Origin: Clostridia bacterium
GTDB taxonomy: Bacteria; Bacillota; Clostridia; TANB77; CAG-508
Assembly: GCA_017429505.1 (NCBI GenBank)
Contig: JAFROW010000002.1
Coordinates: 82,609-146,608, forward strand
Direction of reading: 5' to 3'
DNA length: 64,000 nt
The notes below the pieces were generated by a model. It was not told where the DNA came from, searched no databases, and was given only the letters and a program-made list of their open reading frames with translations. The position numbers and the translations under genes were made by a program. Shown here piece after piece: positions 1 to 9,301 of the stretch. The first letter of the stretch is position 1; each line of letters begins with the position of its first letter.

Positions 1-1354
1 AAGCTTTTACAATTTTTTTAGCTCCCAAAACACTATCTTCCCATCCATGTAAATCTAAATTCACTTTAATTCTGCCGGAATATTTTTTCATTAAATCTCG
101 TAATGCTTTTGATTCTTTTGCTTTAAACTTTTTTTCTTTAAAATCTCTATTTATATCTATACCTTTATATGTACATCTTCCATATGCATTTTTCTTGTCT
201 GCTCTGTAATTATTTTTTCCATATAATGTGCCATCAGGATTGACACATGGAACAATTACAAAAGTGTAATCTTTCAATTTTTTAGGATTTTTTGCATAAT
301 ATTCTACAAGTATGTTGGCAAGATTCACTATAATTTTTGCGTCTTTTGGGTATTCATCTTCAAAGCCATGAACTGCAGCCTCTATAAACATAACTTTTGA
401 ATTATTTCCATTACCTTTTATTTCATAAGCTTCTAACTCTTGACCAAGCACAGATTTCCCATAAACTATTCTTTTAACGTTTTCATATTTTTTTGAAATC
501 TCATATGCTTTTTTGTTTAAATTCCAAATACCTTTTGTTATATTTCTTTTAACTTTAACAACAACATAATCTTTTTTTCCAGATTCAGTTGTTGCTGTTA
601 TTTTTACCTCGCCAACTTTTATTGCAGTTATTACTCCTGCTGAATTTACAATTGCAATACTTTTATCACTTGATTTATACTTTATTTTGTCTGTAGAATT
701 ATTAGGTAAAAGTATTGGATTTAAAGCTTTTGTTTTGCCTTCTTTTATTGAAAAATTCGTATTTAATATTATATATTTCTTTTTTATATATCCTTTACAT
801 TTCTTTTTTCCTTTTTTGTATTCTACTTTATAAAAATTACTTTTTTCACCTAAAATTTTAATCTTTTTTGATTTCTTAATATGTATTATCTTTTTAGATT
901 TTACATTTGCTTTCTTTTTTATATATTGTGCTGATTTCATTTTTCCCGTATGTGTGTAATTAAAACTAATACTTTTGCTTTTTATAATTTCTTTTTTATC
1001 TTCTTGCACTTTTTTAGCTTCAGATTCTTTTTCACTTTTATTTTTGTTTTGAACCTCTTCTTGTTTTTTATCTTCAACTTTATTATTTTGCTCACTTTTA
1101 TTTTCTACTTCATTATTATTTTCTTCGTTTTCATTATTTTTTTCGCTTTCTTGCTTATTTTCCTCTTCACTTTTTTGTGTATCTTCGTTTTGTATGTTTT
1201 CGTTTTGAATATCAATTTCGTTCGTTATGGTATTTTCTGTAGTAGTACTTTCATTTACTGCATTTTCCTCACCTGTAGCACAAACATACGAAGAAATATT
1301 AAACACGCACATTAATATAATTGTTAGTACTAATACTATTTTATTTTTTTTCAA
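1..1354 (-). CDS. Secreted M14-family zinc carboxypeptidase, C-terminus cut by window edge
   Basis: Starts at a TTG (1354-1352) six bases after an AAAGGTGA ribosome site; no ATG fits the signal peptide. Residues 1-26 form a Lys-Lys-hydrophobic-Cys-Ala signal peptide, followed by about 80 residues of Glu/Asn/Lys-rich low complexity, a small SH3-like stretch, and an Ig-like (Big2-type) stretch. The peptidase domain begins near residue 270. Zinc ligands are visible as His329-x-x-Glu332 (in VHGFED) and His436 (in DLHGWE); the NPDG and INRDF substrate-binding motifs lie between them. The catalytic Glu would be beyond base 1. Family knowledge: M14 enzymes of this layout trim peptides or peptidoglycan stem peptides outside the cell. 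Substrate is unknown. The gene stands alone, with sigG upstream on the same strand and a terminator between them. Confidence 0.85.
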   Translation of the reverse strand, partial: MKKNKIVLVLTIILMCVFNISSYVCATGEENAVNESTTTENTITNEIDIQNENIQNEDTQKSEEENKQESEKNNENEENNNEVENKSEQNNKVEDKKQEEVQNKNKSEKESEAKKVQEDKKEIIKSKSISFNYTHTGKMKSAQYIKKKANVKSKKIIHIKKSKKIKILGEKSNFYKVEYKKGKKKCKGYIKKKYIILNTNFSIKEGKTKALNPILLPNNSTDKIKYKSSDKSIAIVNSAGVITAIKVGEVKITATTESGKKDYVVVKVKRNITKGIWNLNKKAYEISKKYENVKRIVYGKSVLGQELEAYEIKGNGNNSKVMFIEAAVHGFEDEYPKDAKIIVNLANILVEYYAKNPKKLKDYTFVIVPCVNPDGTLYGKNNYRADKKNAYGRCTYKGIDINRDFKEKKFKAKESKALRDLMKKYSGRIKVNLDLHGWEDSVLGAKKIVKA

Positions 1355-1574
1355 TTTTTATCACCTTTCGTTTTTTAAATCTTTTATTTTTGATTAAATA
1401 GATTGTTTAAGAACTTTATTGTTTCTTATTATCTACATATAGATTTATTATCAATGTTATTTTATAATTTTTACTTTATGTATAATTATTTATTCATTTT
1501 TTTCCTTCTTTTACTCTGTCTTTTTATTATATCACAGGAATGCTTTTAAATAAAGTTATTTTAAAAAAATTTTT

Positions 1575-1611
1575 TTTAAAAAGATAGTCTAATTTTTCAA
1601 ACTATCTTTTA
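1575..1611 (-). terminator. Intrinsic terminator after sigG
   Basis: On the minus strand AAAGATAGT pairs with ACTATCTTT across a 12-base loop and is followed by a T/A-rich run. It lies about 20 bases past the sigG stop. Confidence 0.7.
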
Positions 1612-1629
1612 CACTAATTCTATATTTCA

Positions 1630-2404
1630 TTATTTATACAATCTCCTAATGTGATTTATTGCATTTTTTTCTAATCGTGATACTTGTGCTTGAGAAATTC
1701 CGATTTCTTCTGCAACTTCCATTTGAGTTCTTCCATCAAAAAATCTACGAATTATTATTTCTTTTTCTTTATCATTTAATTTTTTCATAGATTGAATAAT
1801 CGTTAAATTTTCTGCCCATTTTTCATCAGAATTTTTTTCATCTCTTACTTGATCCATAACATATAGATTATCTGTCCCATCATTATAAACAGGCTCTTGT
1901 AAAGATACAGGAGTCTGTATTGCATCCAAACTATATGCTACTTCCTCAGGAGTAGAATCAAGTTCTTTTGCAATTTGATCTATTGTAGGCTCTTTTCCTG
2001 TTTTCTTTAAATGTTTCTCTTTACATTGAATTACCTTATATGCCAAGTCTTTTACCGAACGACTTACTCTAATACTATTATTATCTCTCAAATATCTTCT
2101 AACTTCACCAACTATCATTGGCACAGCATATGTTGAAAACTGCACATTTTGTTCTAAATCAAAATTATCTATTGCTTTTATTAACCCAACACATCCGATT
2201 TGAAACAAATCATCTGCATTTTCTCCTCTTCCGCATAAATCTTTGAATTACACTTAATACCAATCTTAAATTTCCATTTATAAAATCAGTTCTAGCTTGT
2301 TCATCTCCATTTTTTACTTTTTTTAATAGTTCTTCTTTTTGTTCTTTATTTAATAATGGTAATTTTGATGTGTTAACACCGCATATTTCCACTTTATTAA
2401 GCAA
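1630..2404 (-). CDS. sigG: Sporulation sigma factor SigG, reading frame interrupted by +1 at CGG
   Basis: RNA polymerase sigma factor of the forespore late programme. The N-terminus KVEICGVNTSKLP is the SigG hallmark. Regions 2 (NGNLRLVLSVIQRF, FSTYAVPMIVGEVRRYLRD), 3 and 4 (TQMEVAEEIGISQAQVSRLEK) follow in order. Starts at TTG 2404 after AAAGGAGG. The zero frame stops at TGA 2212-2210. Skipping one base at the CGG codon 2233-2231 gives QRF-M-G-R-GENADDLFQIG, matching the family (for example QRFNNRGE in Bacillus), and yields 257 residues, the normal length. No second defect exists in either half. It is not next to spoIIGA-sigE as in many Firmicutes. Either the protein is made by +1 frameshifting, or there is a sequence error; a dead sigG is less likely given the clean remainder. 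Confidence 0.9.
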
Positions 2405-2545
2405 AAGAAAAACCTCCTTTAGAAATAATTAATATTATTATTTCCAAAAAAGGTTAATTTATACTTTTATGTTCATATGGTCTTTTCTTTATTATCATTA
2501 TTTATGTTAGCTGTATTAATAGAGACCTAGTCCTTATCAATACTC

Positions 2546-4396
2546 TTATTCTACAGTTACAGATTTAGCTAAATTTCTTGGTTTATCTACATCTAATCCT
2601 TTTTCCTTAGAAATGTAATATGCTAATAGTTGTAAAGGAACAACTGTAATTATAGGAGATAAAAATTCTTCTGTTTCTGGTACTTTAACAACATTTGTAA
2701 ATATGCTAGTGTCTAACATTTGTGCAATTTTTTCGTTTATTACTACTGTTGTTATTGCTCCTCTTGTAATTATTTCTTCTATATTACTTACTGTCTTTTT
2801 AACCAAATTAGGATCTGTCATTATTCCAATAACATTTATTCCCTTTTCTATTAGAGCAATTGTTCCATGTTTAAGCTCTCCTGCAGCATAACTTTCACTA
2901 TGAATATATGAAATCTCTTTTACTTTTAAAGAGGCTTCTTGTGCTGTTGCATAATCAATTCCTCTTCCTAAATAAAATACATCTTTTTCTTTATACATTT
3001 GTTTTGCAATTTCTTTAATTTGTTCTGAAATTTTTAAAACTTCTTCAAGTTTATTAGGTAAAACAAGCATTTCTTTTATAATGTTCTCTAATTCTTGTTT
3101 TTCCATTGTTCCTAAAATTTGTGCAAAATACATTGCAAGCAAAACCAATAAAGTTATTTGAGATGTATATGCTTTTGTTGAAGCAACTGCAATTTCTGGT
3201 CCTGCATGAGTATATATTGAAAAATCTGCTTCACGAGTTATAGAACTTCCAATTACATTTGTTACAGCTAAAGTTTTTGCTCCCTTCTCCTTGCAAAGCT
3301 TTAATGCTGCAATAGTATCTGCCGTTTCTCCTGATTGAGTAATAAAAATACATAATGTTTTTTCATCTACTAAAGGTTTTCTATATCTAAATTCTGAAGC
3401 AATATCAACCTCTGTATGAATTTTGCTTAATCTTTCTATAGTTGATTTTACTGCTAATCCTACATGCATTGCTGTACCACATGCAACAATATATATTTGA
3501 TTTAATCCTAATAAATATTCTTTTGTAAAATTTAGCTCATCAAATTTGCATGTTCCTTCATTTACTCTTGTTCCTATAGTTTCACGAATTGCAGTTGGTT
3601 GCTCATATATTTCTTTTAACATATAATCTTCATATCCATTTTTATCAGCTGCCATTGCATTCCATGTAATTGTATCTGATTTTTTGTTAAATTCTTTTAA
3701 GTCTTTATCGAAAAATCTTATGCTATCTCTTGAAAGCATTGCAAATTCAAGATTTTCTAATAAATAAAAATCTTTTGTATAACTTAAAATTGCCGGAATA
3801 TCTGATGCAATATAGTTTTCGTTATATCCTTTTCCGATTACTAATGGGCTGTCTTTTCTTACAACTACCATTATATCTGGATTTTCTTTTGAAAGTACTT
3901 CTATTGCAAAACTTCCAATTAGCTTATCTGTAGCTTGTTTTACTGCTCTTACAAGTTTTAATTCATCATTTTTGCTGTCTTTACTGTAAAAATAATGAAT
4001 TAAATTTGGTATTACTTCTGTATCTGTCTCAGATTTGAAATTATAGTCATTTCCTTCTAGTTCTTTTCTTAATTCCACATAGTTTTCAATTATTCCATTA
4101 TGTACAACTGCAAAATCTTCTTTACTATCTGTATGAGGATGCGCATTTGTTTTAGATGGCTCGCCATGTGTTGCCCATCTTGTATGCGCAATTCCTATAC
4201 TTCCTTGTAAATTTTCTATCTCTTTTATTTCACATAAATTGCTTACTCTACCTTTATCTTTTTGAACTTCTATATTTCCGTTTTCCATAATAGCAATTCC
4301 TGCTGAATCATATCCTCTGTATTCTAATTTTGCAAGCCCCGCAAGTAATATCGGTGCAGCCTTTTGTTTTCCTATATATCCTACTATTCCACACAT
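2546..4396 (-). CDS. glmS: Glutamine-fructose-6-phosphate aminotransferase (isomerizing)
   Basis: Makes glucosamine-6-phosphate from fructose-6-phosphate and glutamine, the entry step to UDP-GlcNAc for peptidoglycan. Cys2 in MCGIVGYIG is the glutaminase nucleophile exposed after Met removal; HTRWATHG and HNGIIENY belong to the class II amidotransferase domain. Two SIS sugar-isomerase domains follow (SQSGETADT, and SYAAGELKHG in the second). The C-terminus DKPRNLAKSVTVE is the conserved family end. 616 residues is usual. Strong GGGAGG ribosome site. murA, a later user of UDP-GlcNAc, lies just upstream but has its own transcription unit. The leader shows no glmS ribozyme core that I can recognise. 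Confidence 0.97.
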   Translation of the reverse strand: MCGIVGYIGKQKAAPILLAGLAKLEYRGYDSAGIAIMENGNIEVQKDKGRVSNLCEIKEIENLQGSIGIAHTRWATHGEPSKTNAHPHTDSKEDFAVVHNGIIENYVELRKELEGNDYNFKSETDTEVIPNLIHYFYSKDSKNDELKLVRAVKQATDKLIGSFAIEVLSKENPDIMVVVRKDSPLVIGKGYNENYIASDIPAILSYTKDFYLLENLEFAMLSRDSIRFFDKDLKEFNKKSDTITWNAMAADKNGYEDYMLKEIYEQPTAIRETIGTRVNEGTCKFDELNFTKEYLLGLNQIYIVACGTAMHVGLAVKSTIERLSKIHTEVDIASEFRYRKPLVDEKTLCIFITQSGETADTIAALKLCKEKGAKTLAVTNVIGSSITREADFSIYTHAGPEIAVASTKAYTSQITLLVLLAMYFAQILGTMEKQELENIIKEMLVLPNKLEEVLKISEQIKEIAKQMYKEKDVFYLGRGIDYATAQEASLKVKEISYIHSESYAAGELKHGTIALIEKGINVIGIMTDPNLVKKTVSNIEEIITRGAITTVVINEKIAQMLDTSIFTNVVKVPETEEFLSPIITVVPLQLLAYYISKEKGLDVDKPRNLAKSVTVE

Positions 4397-4429
4397 ATTT
4401 ATTCCTCCCGTATAAAATTAATATTTTTT

Positions 4430-4458
4430 ATTATAGCAAAAACTTTTAAAAAACTCAA
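4430..4458 (-). promoter_or_regulatory. glmS promoter
   Basis: Minus-strand TTGAGT (4458-4453), 17-base spacer, TATAAT (4435-4430). It sits about 34 bases before the glmS start, giving a short leader. This is a near-consensus sigma-A promoter. Confidence 0.75.
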
Positions 4459-4821
4459 TACCAATTTTTATTTCCAATTTATTTTGTTACAATTCACAAT
4501 CTGATTTTTTTATGTTTTGCTAATAAACTAACTTTTAATTAAAACATTAATATTTAACCCTATAGTCATAAAAATTTATATACGTATAGATATATATTAA
4601 ATTTTTTAAAAATTTGTATAGCATTTTTAAGACTAAATCTGTTGTTTGAAACAAGCATTAATTATATTTATATTCTGCACGAAAATACAAAATAAGCTTT
4701 TTTATTTGTTATTCTCTTTTCTTTTGACTAAAACTATCGTAAAAATGTATTATAGCGAATCCTCATGTTCCTACCAAAAATAGGGGTGTATAGAAATTTT
4801 ATATTTTAAATTAAATTTAAC
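4459..4821. other. Gene-free stretch between murA and glmS
   Basis: About 360 bases of very AT-rich sequence. I see no ORF with a ribosome site, no glmS ribozyme core and no obvious riboswitch. A short pairing near 4775-4795 (CCTA...TAGG) could be part of a weak murA terminator. Confidence 0.5.
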
Positions 4822-6072
4822 TTAATAAACTGCTGTTATGTTTGCCCCCAAACTATTCAACTTTTGATCAAGTTTTTCATACCCTCTCAAAATAAATTTA
4901 ATATCTTCAATTTCAGTTTTTCCTTTTGCTCTTAATGCAGCTAAAACAAGACTTGCTCCACCTCTTAAATCTGTAGATTTTACTTTAGCACCATAAAGTT
5001 TTCTTGCACCTTTTATTATTAAAGCTTTTCCTTCAATTTTTATTTTTGCTCCCATTCTTTGCAATTCTTCAGCATATTTAAATCTATTTTCAAAAATGTT
5101 TTCCGTTATTATTGATGTACCTGATGCAGTAGCTAAAATTGCTCCAAATATTGCTTGCATATCTGTTGGAAAGCCTGGATATGGCATAGTTCTTATATCT
5201 ACAGCTTTCAATCTTTTTGGAGCTCGCAAATTAATTGTGTCTTTATCTATTTTAATTTCACATCCCGCTTCTTCTAACTTATCTATTATAGGCTTAATAT
5301 GTTCTGCATTTGCATTTTTTACTTCAATTTTTCCACCTGTAATAGCAGCGCTACATAGCAAAGTACCTGCTTCAATTCTATCTGGCATTATATTATAACT
5401 CACATCATTTAGTTTATGTACTCCTTTTATTTTAATTACATGAGTTCCTGCACCTTCTATTTTAGCACCCATTCTATTTAAAAAGTTTTGTAAATCCTCG
5501 ATTTCAGGCTCCATCGCAGCATTTCTAATTATTGTCTCTCCTTTACATAATACTGCAACTAAAATAATATTTTCAGTTGCTCCTACACTTGGAAAATCTA
5601 AATTAATCTCTGTTCCATTAATTTCTTCTGCTGTGCAAATTATTTTTCCAAAATTCTCTTGTACTATTATACCTAACTTTTCAAATCCTTTTAAATGTAA
5701 ATCTATTGGCCTTGCTCCAATGTCACATCCACCTGGATATGAAAATATTGCTTTTTTATAACATCCAATCAATGCTCCTGCAAAAATTACAGAAGATCTC
5801 ATCTCTCTCATCAGATTTTCTGGTATTTCTTGATTTTTTACATTTGTAGAATCTATTATCACCTTATTTTTACTGCATTTTACTTTACAACCTAATCTTT
5901 TTAAAATTTCTATCATCATCTGAGTATCATGAATTTTAGGCACATTATACAATTTTGATATTCCTTTATTTAGAATTGTAGCTGCCATTATTGGTAATGA
6001 TGCATTTTTTGAGCCAGAAACGAAAGTCTCACCTTCTAGCCTTTTTCCTCCTTCAATGATATAACTTGACAT
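4822..6072 (-). CDS. murA: UDP-N-acetylglucosamine 1-carboxyvinyltransferase
   Basis: First committed step of peptidoglycan precursor synthesis: transfers enolpyruvate from PEP to UDP-GlcNAc in the cytoplasm. SGSKNASLPI near residue 20 contains the Lys-Asn pair that binds substrate. Cys116 in PGGCDIGARPIDLH is the PEP-adduct and fosfomycin-target cysteine; its presence predicts fosfomycin sensitivity at the enzyme level. The PGFPTDMQA motif and the RGG...AALRA C-terminal segment are intact. 416 residues is standard. The start follows GGAGGG. Confidence 0.97.
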   Translation of the reverse strand: MSSYIIEGGKRLEGETFVSGSKNASLPIMAATILNKGISKLYNVPKIHDTQMMIEILKRLGCKVKCSKNKVIIDSTNVKNQEIPENLMREMRSSVIFAGALIGCYKKAIFSYPGGCDIGARPIDLHLKGFEKLGIIVQENFGKIICTAEEINGTEINLDFPSVGATENIILVAVLCKGETIIRNAAMEPEIEDLQNFLNRMGAKIEGAGTHVIKIKGVHKLNDVSYNIMPDRIEAGTLLCSAAITGGKIEVKNANAEHIKPIIDKLEEAGCEIKIDKDTINLRAPKRLKAVDIRTMPYPGFPTDMQAIFGAILATASGTSIITENIFENRFKYAEELQRMGAKIKIEGKALIIKGARKLYGAKVKSTDLRGGASLVLAALRAKGKTEIEDIKFILRGYEKLDQKLNSLGANITAVY

Positions 6073-6086
6073 TTTTCTCCCTCCAA

Positions 6087-6143
6087 TTGGTGTCGGTTCT
6101 TTTCTGTTGGTGTCGGTTCTTTTTTGTCAAGAACCGACACCTT
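6087..6143. repeat. GTGTCGGTTC direct/inverted repeat cluster
   Basis: Two direct copies of TTGGTGTCGGTTCTTTT are followed by the inverted copy AAGAACCGACACC, giving a perfect 13-bp stem. It lies in the leader just before murA. GC-rich against its surroundings. Resembles, in size and position, the CCGTCCCC hairpins elsewhere in the window. Confidence 0.8.
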
Positions 6144-6195
6144 TTGAAAAAAACTTTTGTTATATTTTATGTCAAGTCTATTAAGTATGTGAATT

Positions 6196-8358
6196 TTAAT
6201 TTATAATATCCAAAGAATGCATTGCTCTTGTCATTGCAACATAAAGTAATTTAATATCTAACTCATTATCCTTAAAACTATCATATCCATAAATAATTAC
6301 ACTATCAAATTCAAGTCCTTTTGAAAGATATGATGGAATAATAGTTATTCCGCCTTCATATTTTTCTAGATTTTCTGACAATAATTTAATTTCTGTTTTT
6401 TGTTTATCGATTTTTTCATATATTTCATTACAACTATTCATATCTTTAGCAATAATCGCAATATTCTTATATCCCTTATTTTTTAAACTTATTATTCTTT
6501 CTTCCATTATTTTTATTTTTTCATCAATAGATTTTGCATTAATATAATTCACTTTTTCTCCATGTCGTGAAACTGGAATTGCCAAGTTTATATTCTCTTT
6601 TTGTTTTATTTTAATTAGAACTTTATTTGCTTCATTCATTATTTCTGCTGTTGTTCTGTAGCTATTATCAAGCCTTTTTATTGAAGCCCCATTATCAAAA
6701 ACTATTTCATTAATTCTATCCCAATTGTTTGTGCCTCTATATGAATAAATTCCTTGTGCAATATCGCCTAAAATAGTTATAGATTTATTATTATTTAAAA
6801 CTTCATTTATTGTAAAAAATTGAAATTCTCCAAAATCCTGTGCTTCATCTATTACAATATGTTTTAATAAAAACTTCTCACTTAATCCCACTAATTTATA
6901 CTTTAAATATAGGATAGCTGTTAAATCTACATACTCAATCTTTTTCTTTCTTAAGTTTGCATTCAGTTTTTCTATAATATATGTAACTAAATTTTCATCA
7001 ATATATTTTTTTAATCTTTCTTTATCATTAATTATTTTCATGTAAATATCTTGAACTCTTTCAATCTTTATTTTCTTTATATAATCTAAAACTAATTTTT
7101 TTCCACCCTTTAACAGTTGTGTTATCTCATATTCGCTTTCTTCAAAAATCCTTTTTCGGATTTCTTGCTGATTCTCCACACTTAAGTTGTTATCTATTTT
7201 TTCTAATTTTTGCTTTCTTACTGCCGTTATTTTTTGAATTAGTTCATTTGACATATTTAAAACTTTCTTTTGCATGATATTACTTAAAATTTCTATACTA
7301 GATTTTAGCGAATTTGTTTTTAAGCTTTCATTTAATATATCTTGTATTTCTGTATAATCCATAACTTTGCAATCTAAGATTTTAAAATCACTTTTTGGTA
7401 AAATATTATTATAAAAATCATTTAACCACTCGTCAATATAATATTTAAAATTCATACTTGATTTAAACTTTGCCGAAGCTCGTAGCAGTTCTGTTTTTTC
7501 TTTTCCTTTATTTACAATTTCTGAAAGATTATTATTTGGATTTTTCACCTCTAACTTTGCTTCTATTATTTCCATTGCAAATTCTTCAAAGGTTTGCTGT
7601 CTAACATAATCGGCTCCCAAATCTGGTAAAACATTTGAAATATAATCTAAGAAAAATCTATTTGGTGCAATTATTAAGAAATCTTCTGGTTTGAAATTTT
7701 TTTCATAAGTATATACTAAATATGCTATTCTATGTAATGCTACTGTCGTTTTTCCTGAACCTGCAACTCCTTGAACTATCAAAGGCTTAAACATATTTGC
7801 TCTAATTATTTGGTTTTGCTCTGACTGAATTGTAGCAACTATATTTTTAAGTCTTGTATCTGAATTCTCATTCAAACAATTTTGCAATAATTGGTCATTT
7901 GTTGTAATATCAATGTCGTTATAATCAATTAATTTACCATCTTCAATAGTATATTGCCTTTTTAAAGATAGCTCTCCTTTAATAACTCCTTCAGGGCATA
8001 TATATTTAGTTCTTCCCATCTGACCATCATAATATATACTTGATATAGGTGCTCTCCAATCTACAACTTCAATATCAGAGTTTTCATTAAATACATTGGT
8101 TTTTCCAATATATAGCTTTTTCATTTCAATTTCGTCATCTGCTTTAAAATCAATTCTTGCAAAATATGGTGATAACAAAGACTTTTCTAAATTTTTTATC
8201 TTAGTAGTATATGTTCTCGACATGTTGTATATAACCTCTTCATCTTCTGTGTCTCTTAGTATTTTGCTATACATCTTGTTGTTTTTTTCAATTTCTTCTT
8301 TTACAAGATTTAGCACATATGCTAATCTTTCTACCTCAAAATTTTCTAATTTTTTCAT
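6196..8358 (-). CDS. HelD-like UvrD/Rep-superfamily ATPase
   Basis: 720-residue superfamily 1 motor. The charged coiled-coil N-terminus, the VDWRAPIS motif near residue 105 and Walker A (QGVAGSGKTTVALHR, near residue 200) are typical of HelD/HelR, which pulls stalled RNA polymerase off DNA and in some bacteria protects it from rifamycins. Walker B is DEAQDFGEFQ near residue 500; GDIAQGIYSYRG is motif III-like; the C-terminus has YVAMTRAMHSL. Ribosome site AAGGAAG. Note the DIAQGIYSYRG segment: Gly occupies the position where PcrA in this window needs Gly after its frameshift. Function in RNA polymerase recycling is inferred from the family. Confidence 0.88.
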   Translation of the reverse strand: MKKLENFEVERLAYVLNLVKEEIEKNNKMYSKILRDTEDEEVIYNMSRTYTTKIKNLEKSLLSPYFARIDFKADDEIEMKKLYIGKTNVFNENSDIEVVDWRAPISSIYYDGQMGRTKYICPEGVIKGELSLKRQYTIEDGKLIDYNDIDITTNDQLLQNCLNENSDTRLKNIVATIQSEQNQIIRANMFKPLIVQGVAGSGKTTVALHRIAYLVYTYEKNFKPEDFLIIAPNRFFLDYISNVLPDLGADYVRQQTFEEFAMEIIEAKLEVKNPNNNLSEIVNKGKEKTELLRASAKFKSSMNFKYYIDEWLNDFYNNILPKSDFKILDCKVMDYTEIQDILNESLKTNSLKSSIEILSNIMQKKVLNMSNELIQKITAVRKQKLEKIDNNLSVENQQEIRKRIFEESEYEITQLLKGGKKLVLDYIKKIKIERVQDIYMKIINDKERLKKYIDENLVTYIIEKLNANLRKKKIEYVDLTAILYLKYKLVGLSEKFLLKHIVIDEAQDFGEFQFFTINEVLNNNKSITILGDIAQGIYSYRGTNNWDRINEIVFDNGASIKRLDNSYRTTAEIMNEANKVLIKIKQKENINLAIPVSRHGEKVNYINAKSIDEKIKIMEERIISLKNKGYKNIAIIAKDMNSCNEIYEKIDKQKTEIKLLSENLEKYEGGITIIPSYLSKGLEFDSVIIYGYDSFKDNELDIKLLYVAMTRAMHSLDIIN

Positions 8359-8384
8359 TTTTACTTCCTTTCTGAACCATGGTA

Positions 8385-8434
8385 GACATAAAAAAGTTGA
8401 AACTTAAGAGACTACTCCCTTGGTTCCAACTAGT
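8385..8434 (-). terminator. Intrinsic terminator between toxin operon and helD-like gene
   Basis: Minus strand: AGTTGGAAC pairs with GTTTCAACT (one G-U), then an inner AAGGG/CTCTT stem with loop AGTAGT, followed by TTTTTT. It ends about 30 bases before the HelD-like start, so it either ends the toxin-antitoxin transcript or acts as an attenuator in the helD leader. Confidence 0.75.
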
Positions 8435-8608
8435 AATTATTAATATTTAATTATCTCATAACATCTTTTATTATTATACATGGATTTTGGCGGTTTGTCA
8501 ATAGTTTTGAGATTATTTTTTTAAACTGGTAACAAAATGTTACCAGTTGGTTACAATTTGTTATCAACTGATTTTTAAAAAGATAAAAAATGTATCCATT
8601 TTAAAATT

Positions 8609-8894
8609 CTATTCAAGTAAATCCGAATGCGAACCAGTTCTAAAAGCAGTTAATATAAGTTCTTTTTTATCGATTTTATAAATTAAAAGCCAATCGGGTT
8701 GTATGTGACATTCTCTATATCCGTTTATAAATTCCGCCTAAAGGATGATCTTTATACTTTTCAGGTAACTTAGTATTATTAGCTAACATATAAACAACAT
8801 CCTGTAGTAATTTTAAATCTAATCCTCTTTTTTTCATTAATTTATAGTCTTTTTTAAATAAATTGCTATATTTTACTATAAAAAAATTTCTCAA
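8609..8894 (-). CDS. YafQ/RelE-family mRNA interferase toxin, +1 at CGG
   Basis: Second gene of a DinJ/YafQ-type toxin-antitoxin operon. Zero-frame reading gives KYSNLFKKDYKLMKK ... YKDHPLGGIYK then stops. Dropping one base at CGG (8723-8721) continues as G-YRECHIQPDWLLIYK ... FRTGSHSDLLE, which matches the YafQ core (GYRDAHVEPDW in E. coli). The Gly at the junction is conserved in the family. Start is uncertain: TTG 8894 overlaps the antitoxin TGA. YafQ-type toxins cut mRNA on the ribosome. The catalytic region lies entirely downstream of the shift, so activity requires the shift. No other defect is seen in the gene. Confidence 0.8.
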
Positions 8895-9157
8895 TCCTCT
8901 TTCTCTAAATCTCTCCACATTTCATTTAAATCAGTATATCCTTTGCTTAACCCCATTCCTTTTTCTGTATCTTCAATTGCTTTTACTGTCTCAGCATTTA
9001 ATTTTGGTATCTTTACTTCAAAAGGTATACTTTCAGTTAAAATTATCTGCCTTAATAGCATATTGATAACATTGGTAAAATTTGTTCCTAAATATTCAAG
9101 GGTTTGTTTTGCTTGTTCTTTTACTTTTTCATCTACATTTACATTTATTGTAGCCAT
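8891..9157 (-). CDS. RelB/DinJ-family antitoxin
   Basis: 88 residues from ATG 9157 (GGAGGTGAT ribosome site). The N-terminal ATINVNVDEKVKEQAKQTLEYLGTN segment is the RelB/DinJ ribbon-helix-helix DNA-binding domain; the acidic C-terminus (DLNEMWRDLEKED) would wrap the toxin. The stop overlaps the toxin start, which implies translational coupling. Family knowledge: the antitoxin neutralises the toxin and represses the operon through a palindrome. Confidence 0.9.
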   Translation of the reverse strand: MATINVNVDEKVKEQAKQTLEYLGTNFTNVINMLLRQIILTESIPFEVKIPKLNAETVKAIEDTEKGMGLSKGYTDLNEMWRDLEKED

Positions 9158-9183
9158 ATTATCACCTCCATGATATATTATAT

Positions 9184-9216
9184 GTATATTATAACATAAT
9201 ATACTCATAAAGTCAA
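9184..9216 (-). promoter_or_regulatory. Promoter with operator palindrome for the DinJ/YafQ-type operon
   Basis: Minus strand TTGACT (9216-9211), 17-base spacer, TATAAT (9193-9188). A palindrome with 9-base arms GTATATTAT/ATAATATAC (9184-9204) covers the -10 box, the expected site for antitoxin autorepression. Confidence 0.8.
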
Positions 9217-9301
9217 TTTTTTTTAAATTTCAGCATTATTACCTATTTTTAACACCCTCCCGACATCGTAAAAGTGTTCTTCTTGTGCAAAATTACTTTC
9301 T

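Noticed and set aside
2210..2404. Random loss-of-function mutation in sigG as the sole explanation
   Set aside because: Four other genes break at the same codon in the same way, and both halves of sigG are otherwise intact.
4397..4821. glmS ribozyme upstream of glmS
   Set aside because: The conserved ribozyme core could not be found in this stretch; the leader is only about 30 bases.
8385..8434. yybP-ykoY manganese riboswitch (GGGAGTAG match)
   Set aside because: The match is only a loop sequence; the rest of the aptamer is missing and the element fits a plain terminator.
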